This document shows, in pieces, positions 34,998-44,217 of a stretch of DNA of 64,000 bases. Position numbers and translations under genes: made by a program. Where the stretch lies: the NCBI GenBank assembly GCA_947631765.1, contig CANRMP010000008.1, positions 26,877 to 90,876 on the forward strand, written 5' to 3'. How positions within the stretch are numbered: position 1 is the stretch's first letter; every line of letters begins with the position of its first letter. This DNA comes from an uncultured Clostridia bacterium (GTDB lineage Bacteria; Bacillota; Clostridia; Oscillospirales; CAG-272). The notes beneath the pieces were generated by a model. The model saw only the letters and a program-made list of their open reading frames with translations, did no database searches and was not told where the DNA came from.

Positions 34998-35939
34998 ATG
35001 GAAATGCCTGTATATCTTTTCACCGGATTTCTTGAGTCCGGAAAGACAAAAATGATTGTCGACACTCTGCTTGACGACAATTTCAACACGGGTGAGAGAT
35101 TTCTCGTTATTGCCTGCGAGGAGGGAATTGAGGAATATGACGTCTCGCTTTTCAAAAAGGGAAATGTTGCGGTCGAATATATCGAAAACGAAGCCGACTT
35201 CAACCCTCAAAACCTCTCGGCTCTCGAGAGGCGGCACAAGCCCGAGAGAATCATGATAGAGTACAACGGCATGTGGATGCTGAATACCCTGTATAAAAAC
35301 ATGCCAAACGGCTGGATGGTGTATCAGGAAATGATGTTTGCCGACGCCAACACCTTCCTTTCCTACAACTCAAATATGCGCCAGCTTGTGGCAGATAAGC
35401 TCACAACCTGCGAAATGGTTATATTTAACCGCGCAAAAGCCGACGTTGACAAGGAGGAATTTCACAAAATCGTACGCTCTGTAAATTCGAAGGTCACAAT
35501 TGCCTACGAAACGATCGACGGCGACTTTGTTTACGACGAAATCGAGGACCCATTGCCCTTTGATATCGACGCGGATATTGTCGAAATCGGCGACGAGCAT
35601 TTTGCAATATGGTACCGCGATATGAGCGAGGACCCCGAAAAATACGAGGGCAAAACGCTGAGATTTAAAGGCATATGCGTAAAGGAGGCGACCTTCCCAA
35701 AGGGAAAATTCGCCGTCGGCAGACACGTTATGACCTGCTGTGTGGAGGACATAACCTATTGCGGCATCGTGTGCAAGTGGTCGGGCTCCGAGAAAATCAA
35801 AACCAAGGACTGGGTGACGGTCACCGCGCGCTTTAATTTCGCCTATGACCCGCTTTACGAGGGCAAAGGACCGCTGCTTTCCGCCCTCTCGGTCGAGAAG
35901 GCAAAGGCGCCCGAACAACAGGTTGCGACATTCTATTAA
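34998..35939 (+). CDS. CobW-like P-loop domain fused to a YcgQ/TIGR03943-like C-terminal domain
   Basis: This 313-residue protein begins with VYLFTGFLESGKTKMI, a G3E-like Walker A, but lacks the CxCC motif of CobW proteins. From about residue 205 it matches the soluble C-terminal domain of the TIGR03943 (YcgQ) permease-associated family: GKTLRFKGICVKE, the CCVEDITYCGI segment and DWVTVTARFNF. In many Firmicutes a YcgR-type permease, a YcgQ protein and a CobW GTPase are encoded together; here no permease is seen and the YcgQ domain is carried by a P-loop protein. It is probably metal homeostasis, with the fusion inferred from my reading. Confidence 0.75.
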   Translation: MEMPVYLFTGFLESGKTKMIVDTLLDDNFNTGERFLVIACEEGIEEYDVSLFKKGNVAVEYIENEADFNPQNLSALERRHKPERIMIEYNGMWMLNTLYKNMPNGWMVYQEMMFADANTFLSYNSNMRQLVADKLTTCEMVIFNRAKADVDKEEFHKIVRSVNSKVTIAYETIDGDFVYDEIEDPLPFDIDADIVEIGDEHFAIWYRDMSEDPEKYEGKTLRFKGICVKEATFPKGKFAVGRHVMTCCVEDITYCGIVCKWSGSEKIKTKDWVTVTARFNFAYDPLYEGKGPLLSALSVEKAKAPEQQVATFY

Positions 35940-35965
35940 TTTTTGAATTCTTGATATACTCGGAT

Positions 35966-36010
35966 AAAACACGCTCGGGAGAGCATTTGACACTCTCCCG
36001 AGCGTGTTTT
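35966..36010 (+). terminator. terminator of the CobW-type gene pair
   Basis: AAAACACGCTCGGGAGAG and its perfect complement form an 18-base stem with A and T runs on both sides, 27 bases after the stop. Confidence 0.9.
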
Positions 36011-36030
36011 ATAATTATCTAACAATGATC

Positions 36031-36058
36031 TTGTTTTTTTGTCTATATATGTTACAAT
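36031..36058 (+). promoter_or_regulatory. possible promoter of the frameshifted lipoprotein gene
   Basis: TTGTTT, 16 bases, TACAAT, followed by AAGGAAG and ATG at 36083. Confidence 0.45.
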
Positions 36059-36082
36059 GATATTGTCATAAGGAAGTAAGCT

Positions 36083-36540
36083 ATGAAGAAGGTTCTTTTA
36101 ATATCGGCTCCTGTGGTTGATATAATTATATGCACTCTTGCCGGATGTCGGCTGCTCTGGGGCGACCAAGGTAGTTCTATCCATATAGAATATGTGTTTA
36201 TAATCAGACGGAAGAGCTTATAAAAAGGTCGCAAATATTCTATTGGTATAAGGTAGAAGTACATCCCGATCTTGATATAGACCTTGATACAGGAGAGTCT
36301 TATTTGTTCCTGCTTAAAAAATCGAGCGACGGATACTTTTATCCGACCACTCCTCTTCAATTAGCCTTCAGAGAGGGTGAAGCGATTCCTCATTTAAACG
36401 GTGACAGTGAAGGCCAGCCTGATTACGAATCGATAATGAACTATTTAACAATGATAATGCAGCAACTGACAAAAGCAATGAATAAATCAAAATTTAATAA
36501 TAAAAACCCAGCCGTCTCAAATGAGACGGCTGATTTAATT
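36083..36540 (+). pseudogene. small lipoprotein gene broken by a frameshift
   Basis: From ATG 36083 (AAGGAAG ribosome binding site) the frame encodes a lipoprotein signal ending in the lipobox LAGC (Cys at residue 22) and continues to about 36196. It then loses sense, while the -1 frame from there (VYNQTEELIKRSQIFYWYKV...) stays open and reads as a soluble domain for more than 100 residues. One base change around 36190-36200 explains this. The second frame has no stop before the hairpin at 36509-36532 and would run into DNA antisense to the next gene, so the 3' end is also uncertain. No family was recognised. Confidence 0.55.
36509..36532. terminator. terminator between the lipoprotein remnant and the DUF1385 gene
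   Basis: CAGCCGTCTCA and TGAGACGGCTG form an 11-base stem with a 2-base loop; the minus-strand side is followed by a T-rich run, so it chiefly ends the DUF1385 transcript. Confidence 0.8.
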
Positions 36541-37863
36541 TTACCAATTGTCTTTTTCTTTATCTTCGGGTATGACCTCGTTCATTGCGGCAATGGCGCA
36601 CTCAATCATGCCGTCGTCCGGTTCCTTGGTGGTTATGTGCTGGAGCCATACGCCCGGAGCCGAAATAATTTTTGTAAGGAGGTTGTCATGCCTGCCGGCA
36701 AATTTGATAAGCTCGTATCCGATGCCGACGGTAAGAGGTAGCAGGGCGATACGCAGGAGAGTCCTTATAATAGCGTTGTTAAAGGGAATGAAAATTCCGA
36801 TAAGAAAGCCTATTATAAGCATGAGAATGAGGAAGGAGGTGCCGCATCTGGGATGAAAACGGCGCTGCTTTCTGACGTTTTCAACAGTAAGCGGCAGACC
36901 GTGTTCGTAGCAGAAAATAGTTTTGTGCTCTGCGCCGTGATACATAAAGGTGCGCTTTATGTCCTTCATAAAGGAAACAAGCCACATGTAAAGCACAAGT
37001 ATCGCAATTTTTATAACACATTCAATAAGACTGCGCAAAATTGCCTGAGAGTAGGAAAGAGAGGCTTTTTCGCCCGGAATAACGAACCTTGCGGCGCTTG
37101 AGGGAAGATAAACAAAGAGTAAAATCGCCAAAGCCAAGCCGAATATTATGCTGATTGTACCTGTTACCGCAAGCAGAGCTTTGTTTTCGGAGGTGGAAGC
37201 CTTCTTTTTTTTGCCTTCGGGATTGTTCTGCACTGATGACGCCTTGCCCGAGGCGTCATTTTCGGCGTTATTTGCAATATCGTTAACGCTCTCACCGACC
37301 GGCGCTTTGTCGGCGGCGTCGGATGACACAGTTTCGCCATTGGGAGAAATATTCAAAGAAAACGAGGCGTTTTCAGATGTTAAATCGGGTTCCGTCGGTT
37401 CTGTAATCTCTGCATTTTTCGTCGATTCCGCCGCTTCGACTGTCACCGTTGCTTCGGCTTCCGCTGTTACAGTCGCTTCGGCTGTCACAGCTGTTTCCGC
37501 TTCCACGGGCGCTTCCGTATCAGTCGTTTCCGCCGCTCCGGACGCCAGAGTTGCTTCGCTATTCTCCGGCTTTGCAGCCTGCGCTTCCTCGTCCTTTTTT
37601 ATCTGCTGTTCGGCGTCGGCAAGCGATATGTCAGCCGAGCGCATAAGGTACTTATATCCCATTGTAAATGAGGATATCATGCCGTAAACTCCGCGAATTA
37701 TCGGCAGCTTTAATATTTTTGGGATATTCGTCTTGGTCTCGGATTTTTCGAGAATTATCTCGCCGCTCGCGTTTCTGACAGCCATGGCGGTCACCTCCGG
37801 ACCGCGCATCATTATTCCTTCAATAAGCGCCTGCCCGCCTATCGACGTTTTTTTATCAGCCAT
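36541..37863 (-). CDS. DUF1385 membrane protein (YqhQ-type) with low-complexity insert
   Basis: The 440-residue protein carries the DUF1385 N-terminal hallmark GGQALIEGIMMRGPEV and the C-terminal block YHGAEHKTIFCYEHG followed by RRFHPRCGTSFL, with several membrane segments. Typical family members are about 300-320 residues; the excess is an insert at about residues 95-225, rich in Ala, Glu, Thr and Val (repeats like TAEATVTAEAEA), then Asn/Ser/Lys-rich. It lies between the first cytoplasmic part and the membrane segments. The cellular role of DUF1385 proteins is not settled. Starts after AAAGGAC with long spacing. Confidence 0.85.
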   Translation of the reverse strand: MADKKTSIGGQALIEGIMMRGPEVTAMAVRNASGEIILEKSETKTNIPKILKLPIIRGVYGMISSFTMGYKYLMRSADISLADAEQQIKKDEEAQAAKPENSEATLASGAAETTDTEAPVEAETAVTAEATVTAEAEATVTVEAAESTKNAEITEPTEPDLTSENASFSLNISPNGETVSSDAADKAPVGESVNDIANNAENDASGKASSVQNNPEGKKKKASTSENKALLAVTGTISIIFGLALAILLFVYLPSSAARFVIPGEKASLSYSQAILRSLIECVIKIAILVLYMWLVSFMKDIKRTFMYHGAEHKTIFCYEHGLPLTVENVRKQRRFHPRCGTSFLILMLIIGFLIGIFIPFNNAIIRTLLRIALLPLTVGIGYELIKFAGRHDNLLTKIISAPGVWLQHITTKEPDDGMIECAIAAMNEVIPEDKEKDNW

Positions 37864-38359
37864 TTATTCTATGTTGTCCTTTCATTTTTGCATACTAAGC
37901 TTATTATAATGCAAAAATATTAATACTTCATGAATTGTAGAAAATTTTATCGCAAAAACACAACTGTTAATGAAATTTAATAAACATTATAAATTTCCGA
38001 TTTAATATTTGCATTTGTATATTTATATACGCCGCCCGCCGGGCGGCTTTTTTGCCGTGAAATGTGCATTGTCGGACCGCGGGCGGGTATTGGAGAGGAG
38101 GATTATCTAAAAGGGGAGAAAAAAGAAAACCGGGCGGGGAAGGGCGTCCGGTTGAAGTAGGTTTTTTTATGGTTTCGGGGATTTTGAGATAGATTTATGG
38201 TGGTGGGCTCTTAGAGCGATGGCGCCATATTTTTAGTTTTGCGCATTAAGGGGTGCGGCGTTTAGCGCTTGAAGCATTTAAGTTTGGATTATTCACTGTG
38301 TCGCCAAGTTTTGAGCGTTGCGGTGTTTAGAGTAATGAGTAATTAGAGTGATGCTGAGT
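37864..38359. other. gene-free gap with an isolated terminator
   Basis: There is no credible gene on either strand. GCCGCCC, loop GCC, GGGCGGC and six T at 38031-38053 form a clean plus-strand terminator although no plus-strand gene precedes it. AACCGG/CCGGTT at 38128-38153 is a second small hairpin. The 38200-38360 part has loosely repeated TTAGAG-type words. A TATAAT on the minus strand (37903-37908) may be the -10 of the DUF1385 gene. Confidence 0.5.
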
Positions 38360-39343
38360 TTAGAGTGTTGCCGCCATGACTGCTTTTATGGTGTGCATAC
38401 GGTTTTCGGCTTCGTCAAAGACGATGGAAGCGGGTCCTTCGAAGACCTCGTTTGTGACCTCCATTGAGTCTCTGCCGAACTTTTCTCCCATTTCTCTGCC
38501 GATTTCGGTATTAAGGTCGTGATAGGAGGGAAGGCAGTGCATGAAAACTGCGCCGTTTCCTGCGGCGTTCATCAGCGCTGAGTTGACCTGATACGGTGAG
38601 AGCTCGCTTATTCTTTCCTCCCAGACCTCTACAGGCTCTCCCATTGAGACCCAAATGTCGGTATAAATGACGTCTGCATTTTTGACTGCTTTTATCGGGT
38701 CGCTTTCGAATTTAAGCGTTGAGCCGCTCGTTTTTGCAATTGTTTTGCATGTGTTTACAAGCTCATGGTCGGGGAAATACTTCTTGGGAGCGCAGGCGGT
38801 GAAATTAAGCCCCATCTTTGCGCATCCCACCATGAGCGAATTTCCCATATTGTAGCGCGCATCTCCCATATAAACAAAGTTTATTCCGGAAAGGTGACCG
38901 AAATGCTCCTTGATTGTGAGAAAGTCGGCAAGTATTTGTGTGGGGTGAAACTCGTTTGTAAGTCCGTTCCAGACAGGAACGTCAGCATACTTTGCAAGCT
39001 CCTCGACGATATTTTGTCCGTATCCGCGATACTCGATGCCGTCAAACATGCGGGAGAGCACTCTTGCGGTGTCCGCAATGCTCTCCTTTTTTCCTATTTG
39101 AGAGCTTTTGGGGTCAAGGTATGTGACACCCATTCCGAGGTCTCTTGCCGCGACTTCAAAGGCACAGCGGGTGCGTGTACTTGTCTTTTCGAATATAAGC
39201 GCGATGTTTTTTCCTTCGTGAATTCTGTGCTTTATACCAGATAATTTAGCATCCTTCAGCGCTGCTGCAATCCTTAAAAGATAATCTATTTCTTCACTTG
39301 TAAAGTCAAGAAGCTTTAAAAAGTCTCTTCCTCTGAGATCCAT
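38360..39343 (-). CDS. argF: ornithine carbamoyltransferase
   Basis: This enzyme makes citrulline from ornithine and carbamoyl phosphate. Carbamoyl-phosphate site [11 protein letters not shown] (about residue 55), [13 protein letters not shown] (about 135), the ornithine-binding MGEP region and the catalytic Cys in MHCLPSYHD (about 270) are all present. It has 327 residues. The start at 39343 follows TAGGAGA; a longer frame reaching into argD was rejected. This is the last gene of argCJBDF. Confidence 0.96.
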   Translation of the reverse strand: MDLRGRDFLKLLDFTSEEIDYLLRIAAALKDAKLSGIKHRIHEGKNIALIFEKTSTRTRCAFEVAARDLGMGVTYLDPKSSQIGKKESIADTARVLSRMFDGIEYRGYGQNIVEELAKYADVPVWNGLTNEFHPTQILADFLTIKEHFGHLSGINFVYMGDARYNMGNSLMVGCAKMGLNFTACAPKKYFPDHELVNTCKTIAKTSGSTLKFESDPIKAVKNADVIYTDIWVSMGEPVEVWEERISELSPYQVNSALMNAAGNGAVFMHCLPSYHDLNTEIGREMGEKFGRDSMEVTNEVFEGPASIVFDEAENRMHTIKAVMAATL

Positions 39344-39368
39344 AGCTTTTTCTCCTATTTTTATGTTT

Positions 39369-40538
39369 TTATTTGACTGTTTTGCAGGCGGTTTTGATAA
39401 TATCAATTGACTTGATGAGAAGCTCATCCGGAATATTCAGAGCAGGGAGGAGCCTTACCTTGTTTTTGGCTTTGAGCACGAGCACGCCCTTTTCACGACA
39501 CTCGTCTATCACCTCATTTGCCGGTCTTTGGCACTCGATTCCGAGCATCAGTCCCATTCCTGTAACCGAAATAACACCCTCTGCGCCCGTGAGTAAGTCG
39601 GTTATGAGCTTTGATTTTCTCCTGACTTCACAAAGCAGTGTGTTGTCTATTCTTGAAAGGATACTGACAGCACCTGCGGCACAGACAGGATTTCCTCCGA
39701 AGGTCGAGCCGTGGTCGCCGTACGAAAAGACGTCCTCTACCTTTTTTGAAAGCAGTGTTGCGCCGAGCGGCAGACCGCCCGCAAGCCCCTTCGCGGTGCT
39801 GACAATATCGGGTCTTATGCCGTAGTTCATATACCCATAAAGCATTCCGGTACGCCCGTTTCCGGTCTGAACCTCGTCGGCGACAAGGAGCAGATCATAC
39901 TCATTTGCAAGCCTTTCTGCTGCGTTTAAAAAGGAAGGTTCAAGCGGGATAACTCCGCCCTCGCCCTGCACGACCTCAAACATAATTGCGGCAATTCCTC
40001 CCGCCTTGACTTTCTCTGTAAGGTCATCGATATTGTTCGCCTCGGCGTAAACAAAGCCCTCGGTGAGCGGCAGGAATTTATCGTGAAACGCGTCCTGACC
40101 GGTTGCGGCAAGGGTGGTTATTGTTCTGCCGTGAAAGCTGTTTTTAAGGGTTATTATTTTATAAAAATCCTTACCTTTTTTATCTGTTGCGTACTTGCGC
40201 GCGGCTTTTATGGCACATTCGTTAGCCTCGGCTCCCGAATTGCTGAAAAACACCTTGCTCATACCCGTCCTTTCGCAGAGCATTTTCGCAAGCTCTACGC
40301 AAGGGGAGGTGTAATAGAGATTTGAGGTGTGCGCAAAGGCGTCAAGCTGAGCTTTGACGGCGCTTTGCCACTGCTCGTCGCAGTGTCCGAAGGTAGTGAC
40401 TGCAATTCCGCTTCCAAGGTCTATATATTCCTTGTTATTTTCATCATATACAAGCGAGCCCTTTCCCGAGACGATATTAACAGGAAAGCGAGCGTATGTG
40501 TTTGCGATATATTTTTTATCGGCTTCGTAAATATTCAT
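39369..40538 (-). CDS. argD: acetylornithine aminotransferase
   Basis: This PLP-dependent class III aminotransferase converts N-acetylglutamate semialdehyde to N-acetylornithine. [30 protein letters not shown] and the PLP lysine in [14 protein letters not shown] are seen; 389 residues is normal. Its start overlaps the argB stop by four bases, so it is coupled. Confidence 0.95.
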   Translation of the reverse strand: MNIYEADKKYIANTYARFPVNIVSGKGSLVYDENNKEYIDLGSGIAVTTFGHCDEQWQSAVKAQLDAFAHTSNLYYTSPCVELAKMLCERTGMSKVFFSNSGAEANECAIKAARKYATDKKGKDFYKIITLKNSFHGRTITTLAATGQDAFHDKFLPLTEGFVYAEANNIDDLTEKVKAGGIAAIMFEVVQGEGGVIPLEPSFLNAAERLANEYDLLLVADEVQTGNGRTGMLYGYMNYGIRPDIVSTAKGLAGGLPLGATLLSKKVEDVFSYGDHGSTFGGNPVCAAGAVSILSRIDNTLLCEVRRKSKLITDLLTGAEGVISVTGMGLMLGIECQRPANEVIDECREKGVLVLKAKNKVRLLPALNIPDELLIKSIDIIKTACKTVK

Positions 40539-41404
40539 GTTTGGCTCCTGTCTTTTGTAAACATTGTTCCGATTCCCTCGTCGGTGAGCGTTTCGATAAG
40601 AATTGAGTGCGGGGTTCTGCCGTCAATTATCACAACCTGATTTACCCCGCCTCTCAGCGCTTCGCTGCAGCACTCGACCTTCGGTATCATTCCGCCCGAA
40701 ATTATGCCTTTTTCGATAAGTCCCGGGATGTCGTTTATATCGATTTTGGTGATGAGGGTCGAGGGGTCGTCCTTGTCGGCAAGTATTCCGCTCGTGTCTG
40801 TCATTGAAATAAGCGTTTCGGCGGAAAGCTCTCCGGCAATCTTTGCGGCGGCTGTGTCGGCGTTGATATTGAGTATATTGCCCTTTCTGTCACAGCCTAT
40901 TGTCGATATCACCGGTATATATCCCTTGTCGATAACGTCAAGTATCGGCTGTACGTTAAGCTGGGTTATTTCTCCTACGTAGCCAAGCTCAATGTCCCGA
41001 AAGTCCGCTTCTATCATATGTCCGTCGATGCCCGAAAGTCCCATAGCCTTGCCGCCGTTGTTTTGTATGATATTTACAAGGCTTTTGTTAACCTTGCCGG
41101 CAAGCACCATTTGAACGATTTCGACGGTCTCTTTATCCGTAACCCGCAGTCCGTTTACAAATTTTGACTCCTTACCGACTTTTTTGAGCATTTCGGTAAT
41201 CTCGGGTCCGCCTCCGTGAACGAGCACAACCTTTATTCCGACCAGCGAGAGCAGGACGATATCCCGCACCACCGAGTCCTTGAGCTTCTCGCTCTGCATG
41301 GCGCTCCCGCCGTATTTAACAACAATGATTTTTCCCGTGTATTTTCTTATGTAGGGAAGGGCGTGTACCAAAATCCTTGCCCTGTCGGCATTTGTGATAT
41401 TCAT
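40535..41404 (-). CDS. argB: acetylglutamate kinase
   Basis: This kinase phosphorylates N-acetylglutamate, the usual feedback step. VKYGGSAM at the N terminus (residue 29 on), VLVHGGGPEI and the ADTAAAKIAGEL block mark the amino acid kinase fold. It has 289 residues. There is an N-terminal helix before the core (residues 1-25, RILVHALPYIRKYTG), a feature of the arginine-inhibited hexameric type, so feedback inhibition by arginine is likely. Confidence 0.96.
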   Translation of the reverse strand: MNITNADRARILVHALPYIRKYTGKIIVVKYGGSAMQSEKLKDSVVRDIVLLSLVGIKVVLVHGGGPEITEMLKKVGKESKFVNGLRVTDKETVEIVQMVLAGKVNKSLVNIIQNNGGKAMGLSGIDGHMIEADFRDIELGYVGEITQLNVQPILDVIDKGYIPVISTIGCDRKGNILNINADTAAAKIAGELSAETLISMTDTSGILADKDDPSTLITKIDINDIPGLIEKGIISGGMIPKVECCSEALRGGVNQVVIIDGRTPHSILIETLTDEGIGTMFTKDRSQT

Positions 41405-41424
41405 TTTCTTTTCCTTTCCGCCGC

Positions 41425-42636
41425 TTATGTGCGGTAATCGCCGTTTATTTTAACGTAGTCATAGGTCAAATCGCACCCCCATGCGGTAGCAGCGCAGCTT
41501 CCGCTATTAAGGGACACGGCAATGTTTATTTCGTTTTGAAGCAGTATTTCCTTTGCCTTTTCCTCCGAAAAGGGAATACCAAAGCCGCTTTCGCAGACCT
41601 TTATTGTGCCCTTCGGCGAGGAAAATTCAACGTCAATTTTACTTATATCGACGTTTGCCTTGCTGTAACCGATAGCGCACAAAATTCTTCCCCAGTTTGC
41701 GTCCGCGCCGAACATCGCCGCCTTTGTGAGCGAGGAGCAAATGATTGATTTTGCAACTTTTTTGGCAATTTCCTCGCTTTCGGCGCCGCTTACCGTACAT
41801 TCAAGCAGCTTTGTCGCGCCCTCGCCGTCGCCCGCGATACAGCGGCAGAGGTAAACATTGACGGTATTCAGCGCCTTCATGAAGGCGTCAAAATCCTCGC
41901 CCTCGCACTCGATAAGCCGATTTTCCGCCATTCCGTTGGCAAGAATTGTTACCATGTCGTTTGTGGAGGTGTCCCCGTCGACGCTCACCATATTGAAGGT
42001 GTTTTTTATATCTCCCGAAAGCGCCTTTTGAAGCATATTCGGGGTTATTGCGCAGTCGGTTGTGATAAAGACGAGCATTGTCGCCATATCGGGGTGAATC
42101 ATTCCCGATCCCTTGGCAATTCCGCCAATTTTACATTCTTTTCCGCCGATTTCAAAGGAAATTGCTATTTCCTTGACCTTCGTGTCTGTGGTCATAATCC
42201 CCTCTGCGGCAAGGCGGCTCTTGTTCCCGAGTCCCTTTGCAAGCTCGGGTATGCCGTTTTTAATAGGTGTGAGGTCGAGCGGCTGTCCTATTACTCCGGT
42301 CGAGGCGACTACTACGTCTGTCGGGTCAATTTTAAGCTCGCTTGCGATATATTTGCAGGTTTCCTGTGCTATTTCTACACCGTTTGCATTGCAGGTGTTG
42401 GCGTTTCCGCTGTTGCAAATTATCGCCTGCGCAATTCCGTTTGAAATATTCTGCTTTGTGACGAGTATCGGCGCACCCTTTACAAGGTTTGTGGTATAAA
42501 CCGCCGCGGCGGAGGCTGGAACCTCGCTGTAAATCAGCGAAAGGTCGCGTTTTTCTTTATTTTTGCGTATGCCGCAGTGTATTCCGTTTGCGCTAAAGCC
42601 CTTTGCGGCGCAAACGCCGTTTTCAATTATTTTCAT
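41425..42636 (-). CDS. argJ: bifunctional ornithine acetyltransferase / N-acetylglutamate synthase
   Basis: ArgJ recycles the acetyl group from N-acetylornithine to glutamate. The autocleavage site with the nucleophilic Thr is in KGSGMIHPDMATMLVF (about residue 180), giving alpha and beta chains. It has 403 residues with the typical N-terminal GIHCGIRKNKEKRDL. Its presence means the cyclic pathway is used, so no argE deacetylase is needed. Confidence 0.95.
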   Translation of the reverse strand: MKIIENGVCAAKGFSANGIHCGIRKNKEKRDLSLIYSEVPASAAAVYTTNLVKGAPILVTKQNISNGIAQAIICNSGNANTCNANGVEIAQETCKYIASELKIDPTDVVVASTGVIGQPLDLTPIKNGIPELAKGLGNKSRLAAEGIMTTDTKVKEIAISFEIGGKECKIGGIAKGSGMIHPDMATMLVFITTDCAITPNMLQKALSGDIKNTFNMVSVDGDTSTNDMVTILANGMAENRLIECEGEDFDAFMKALNTVNVYLCRCIAGDGEGATKLLECTVSGAESEEIAKKVAKSIICSSLTKAAMFGADANWGRILCAIGYSKANVDISKIDVEFSSPKGTIKVCESGFGIPFSEEKAKEILLQNEINIAVSLNSGSCAATAWGCDLTYDYVKINGDYRT

Positions 42637-42668
42637 TTTTTTCTCCGTTTTATACGTGATTTATAATG

Positions 42669-43601
42669 TCAAAGCTCGAGGTCCTTTTCGGGTTCGTATC
42701 CGAAAGCAATATTAAAGCACTCAAGTGCCGCGCCCGAGGCGCCTTTTCCGAGGTTGTCGTACCTTGCGACAAGCAATATTCGCTCCTCGTTTCCGTGCAC
42801 GCTTATTTCCATTGAGTCCTTGCCCGAATATGCTCCGGCTGAGAGAAAGCCCCCCTCGTCGCAGTTTTCGGCATATCTCACGACCCCTCCCGTGTACTTT
42901 TCTCTATAGACCGCTTTTATATCGGAAAGGGTGCAATTTGGTGAAAGGTCTGCGGCAAAAAGCGGAATTGTGACCTCCATGCCGCTGTAAAAATTTGAAA
43001 CGATCGGGCAGAACAGCGGGTAATTCTCAAGTCCGGTGATATTCTTCATCTCATTTAAGTGCTTATGCTTTTGTGCAATTCCATACTGTCTTGGCGCCAA
43101 AAGGAGTCGGTCGACGTCTTCGCCCTCGTATTCGGCAATCATCTTCTTTCCGCCGCCGCTGTATCCGGTTATAGAATGGCAGGAAAGCCTTGCGGCTGGA
43201 GTGAGTATTCCTTTTTGAACAAGCGGAAAGGCAAGTGCAATAAAGCCGCTTGCGTGGCATCCGGGGACTGCAATTCGCTTTGAGGTTTTTATCTTTTGGA
43301 AATGCTCCACTGACAGCTCGGGGAAGCCGTACGCCCAATCGCTCTGTGTTCTATGCGCTGTGGAGGCGTCAATAACAACCGTGTCGGGGTTTTCGACAAA
43401 GGAGACCGCCTCTCTTGCCGCCTCGTCCGGCAGGCAGAGAAATACCGCGTCCGCCGAGTTTATCGCCTCTCGCCTTGCCTTGGGGTCCTTGCGCCTCTCC
43501 TCGGAAAGCGTTATAAGCTCTGTATTGTCCCGTTTTCGCAGTCTGTCGTATATCCGAAGCCCCGTGGTTCCGGCGCTTCCGTCAATAAATATCTTGTGCA
43601 T
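42669..43601 (-). CDS. argC: N-acetyl-gamma-glutamyl-phosphate reductase, short (type 2) form
   Basis: This NADP-dependent reductase has a catalytic Cys in AVPGCHASGF (about residue 115) and starts with IFIDGSAGTTGLRIYDRL. At 310 residues it is the shorter type 2 form, distinct from the ~345-residue ArgC more common in Firmicutes. It is the first gene of argCJBDF; the ATG lies about 50 bases from the -10 element of a consensus promoter overlapped by an ArgR-box-like palindrome. Confidence 0.93.
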   Translation of the reverse strand: MHKIFIDGSAGTTGLRIYDRLRKRDNTELITLSEERRKDPKARREAINSADAVFLCLPDEAAREAVSFVENPDTVVIDASTAHRTQSDWAYGFPELSVEHFQKIKTSKRIAVPGCHASGFIALAFPLVQKGILTPAARLSCHSITGYSGGGKKMIAEYEGEDVDRLLLAPRQYGIAQKHKHLNEMKNITGLENYPLFCPIVSNFYSGMEVTIPLFAADLSPNCTLSDIKAVYREKYTGGVVRYAENCDEGGFLSAGAYSGKDSMEISVHGNEERILLVARYDNLGKGASGAALECFNIAFGYEPEKDLEL

Positions 43602-43644
43602 GTAAATTTGCGCCCCTCAAGTTCAATATTTGTTGCAGTTTGAT

Positions 43645-43658
43645 TGTATAATTATACA
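43645..43658. promoter_or_regulatory. ArgR (ARG box)-like operator
   Basis: TGTATAATTATACA is a perfect 14-base palindrome matching the core TGAATAATTATTCA of ARG boxes at 12 of 14 positions. It covers the -10 of the argC promoter, where bound ArgR/AhrC with arginine would block RNA polymerase. Confidence 0.65.
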
Positions 43659-43679
43659 CTTATACAAATGAAATGTCAA
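43651..43679 (-). promoter_or_regulatory. consensus promoter of argCJBDF
   Basis: On the minus strand TTGACA, exactly 17 bases, TATAAT: a full consensus promoter, as often seen where a repressor sets the level. Confidence 0.85.
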
Positions 43680-43925
43680 TACTTTTTTAAAAAAAATTTG
43701 TCTTTTTGCATACTGAACGAATTGCCGCGCAATTTCGCCTCGCTTTTGTATATTTTTCCCCACATTTGTCCCCGCTGACATCTAACTTCCACCGATTACA
43801 TCTGATTTGCTCCACGCCTTCGGCTGGAATTTTCAAAATTTCGCCCGCTCCTTTTGCCTTTGCGCGGGTGATTTTCTTCATGCACGGATTTTGCATAAAT
43901 ATTCACTTGCGGGTGCATATCGCGA

Positions 43926-44217
43926 GGGAGAGGAGCTTCGTGCGGAGGCGGAGTCGGGGCGTTTTGGGGACTTTAGCGCTCTGCGGAGCGCAGGCGGAGG
44001 GCGTTTAGGGGGAAGGTATTTCGCGCTCTGCGGAGCGCGACGGGGGCGCCGCCCCTCGACCCTGTCGCCTTTTGAAAAGGCGAGGAAACAAACGGGCGCT
44101 CGTATGGCGGGTGCTCGCGCTTTGCGCCGTGGCTGAATAAATGCCAAGGGCATTTACTCCGTTCGGTCAGGATATATATGCGCCGTTGCAAACAAGCTTG
44201 CACGTCGCATATATATC
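43926..44217. repeat. chain of short palindromes in a gene-free gap
   Basis: GCGCTCTGCGGAGCGC occurs twice (43976-43991 and 44023-44038); GGGGGCGCCGCCCC (about 44042), TCGCCTTTTGAAAAGGCGA (44065-44083), AAATGCC-AAG-GGCATTT (about 44138) and a 12-base inverted repeat GATATATATGCG / CGCATATATATC (44171-44182, 44206-44217) follow. The whole gap 43602-45003 has no credible gene; open frames across the palindromes are reflections of the high G+C. Confidence 0.6.

Noticed and set aside
43807..44203. Arg/Ala-rich open frames over the first palindrome chain
   Set aside because: They follow the palindromes on both strands and have no conserved features.
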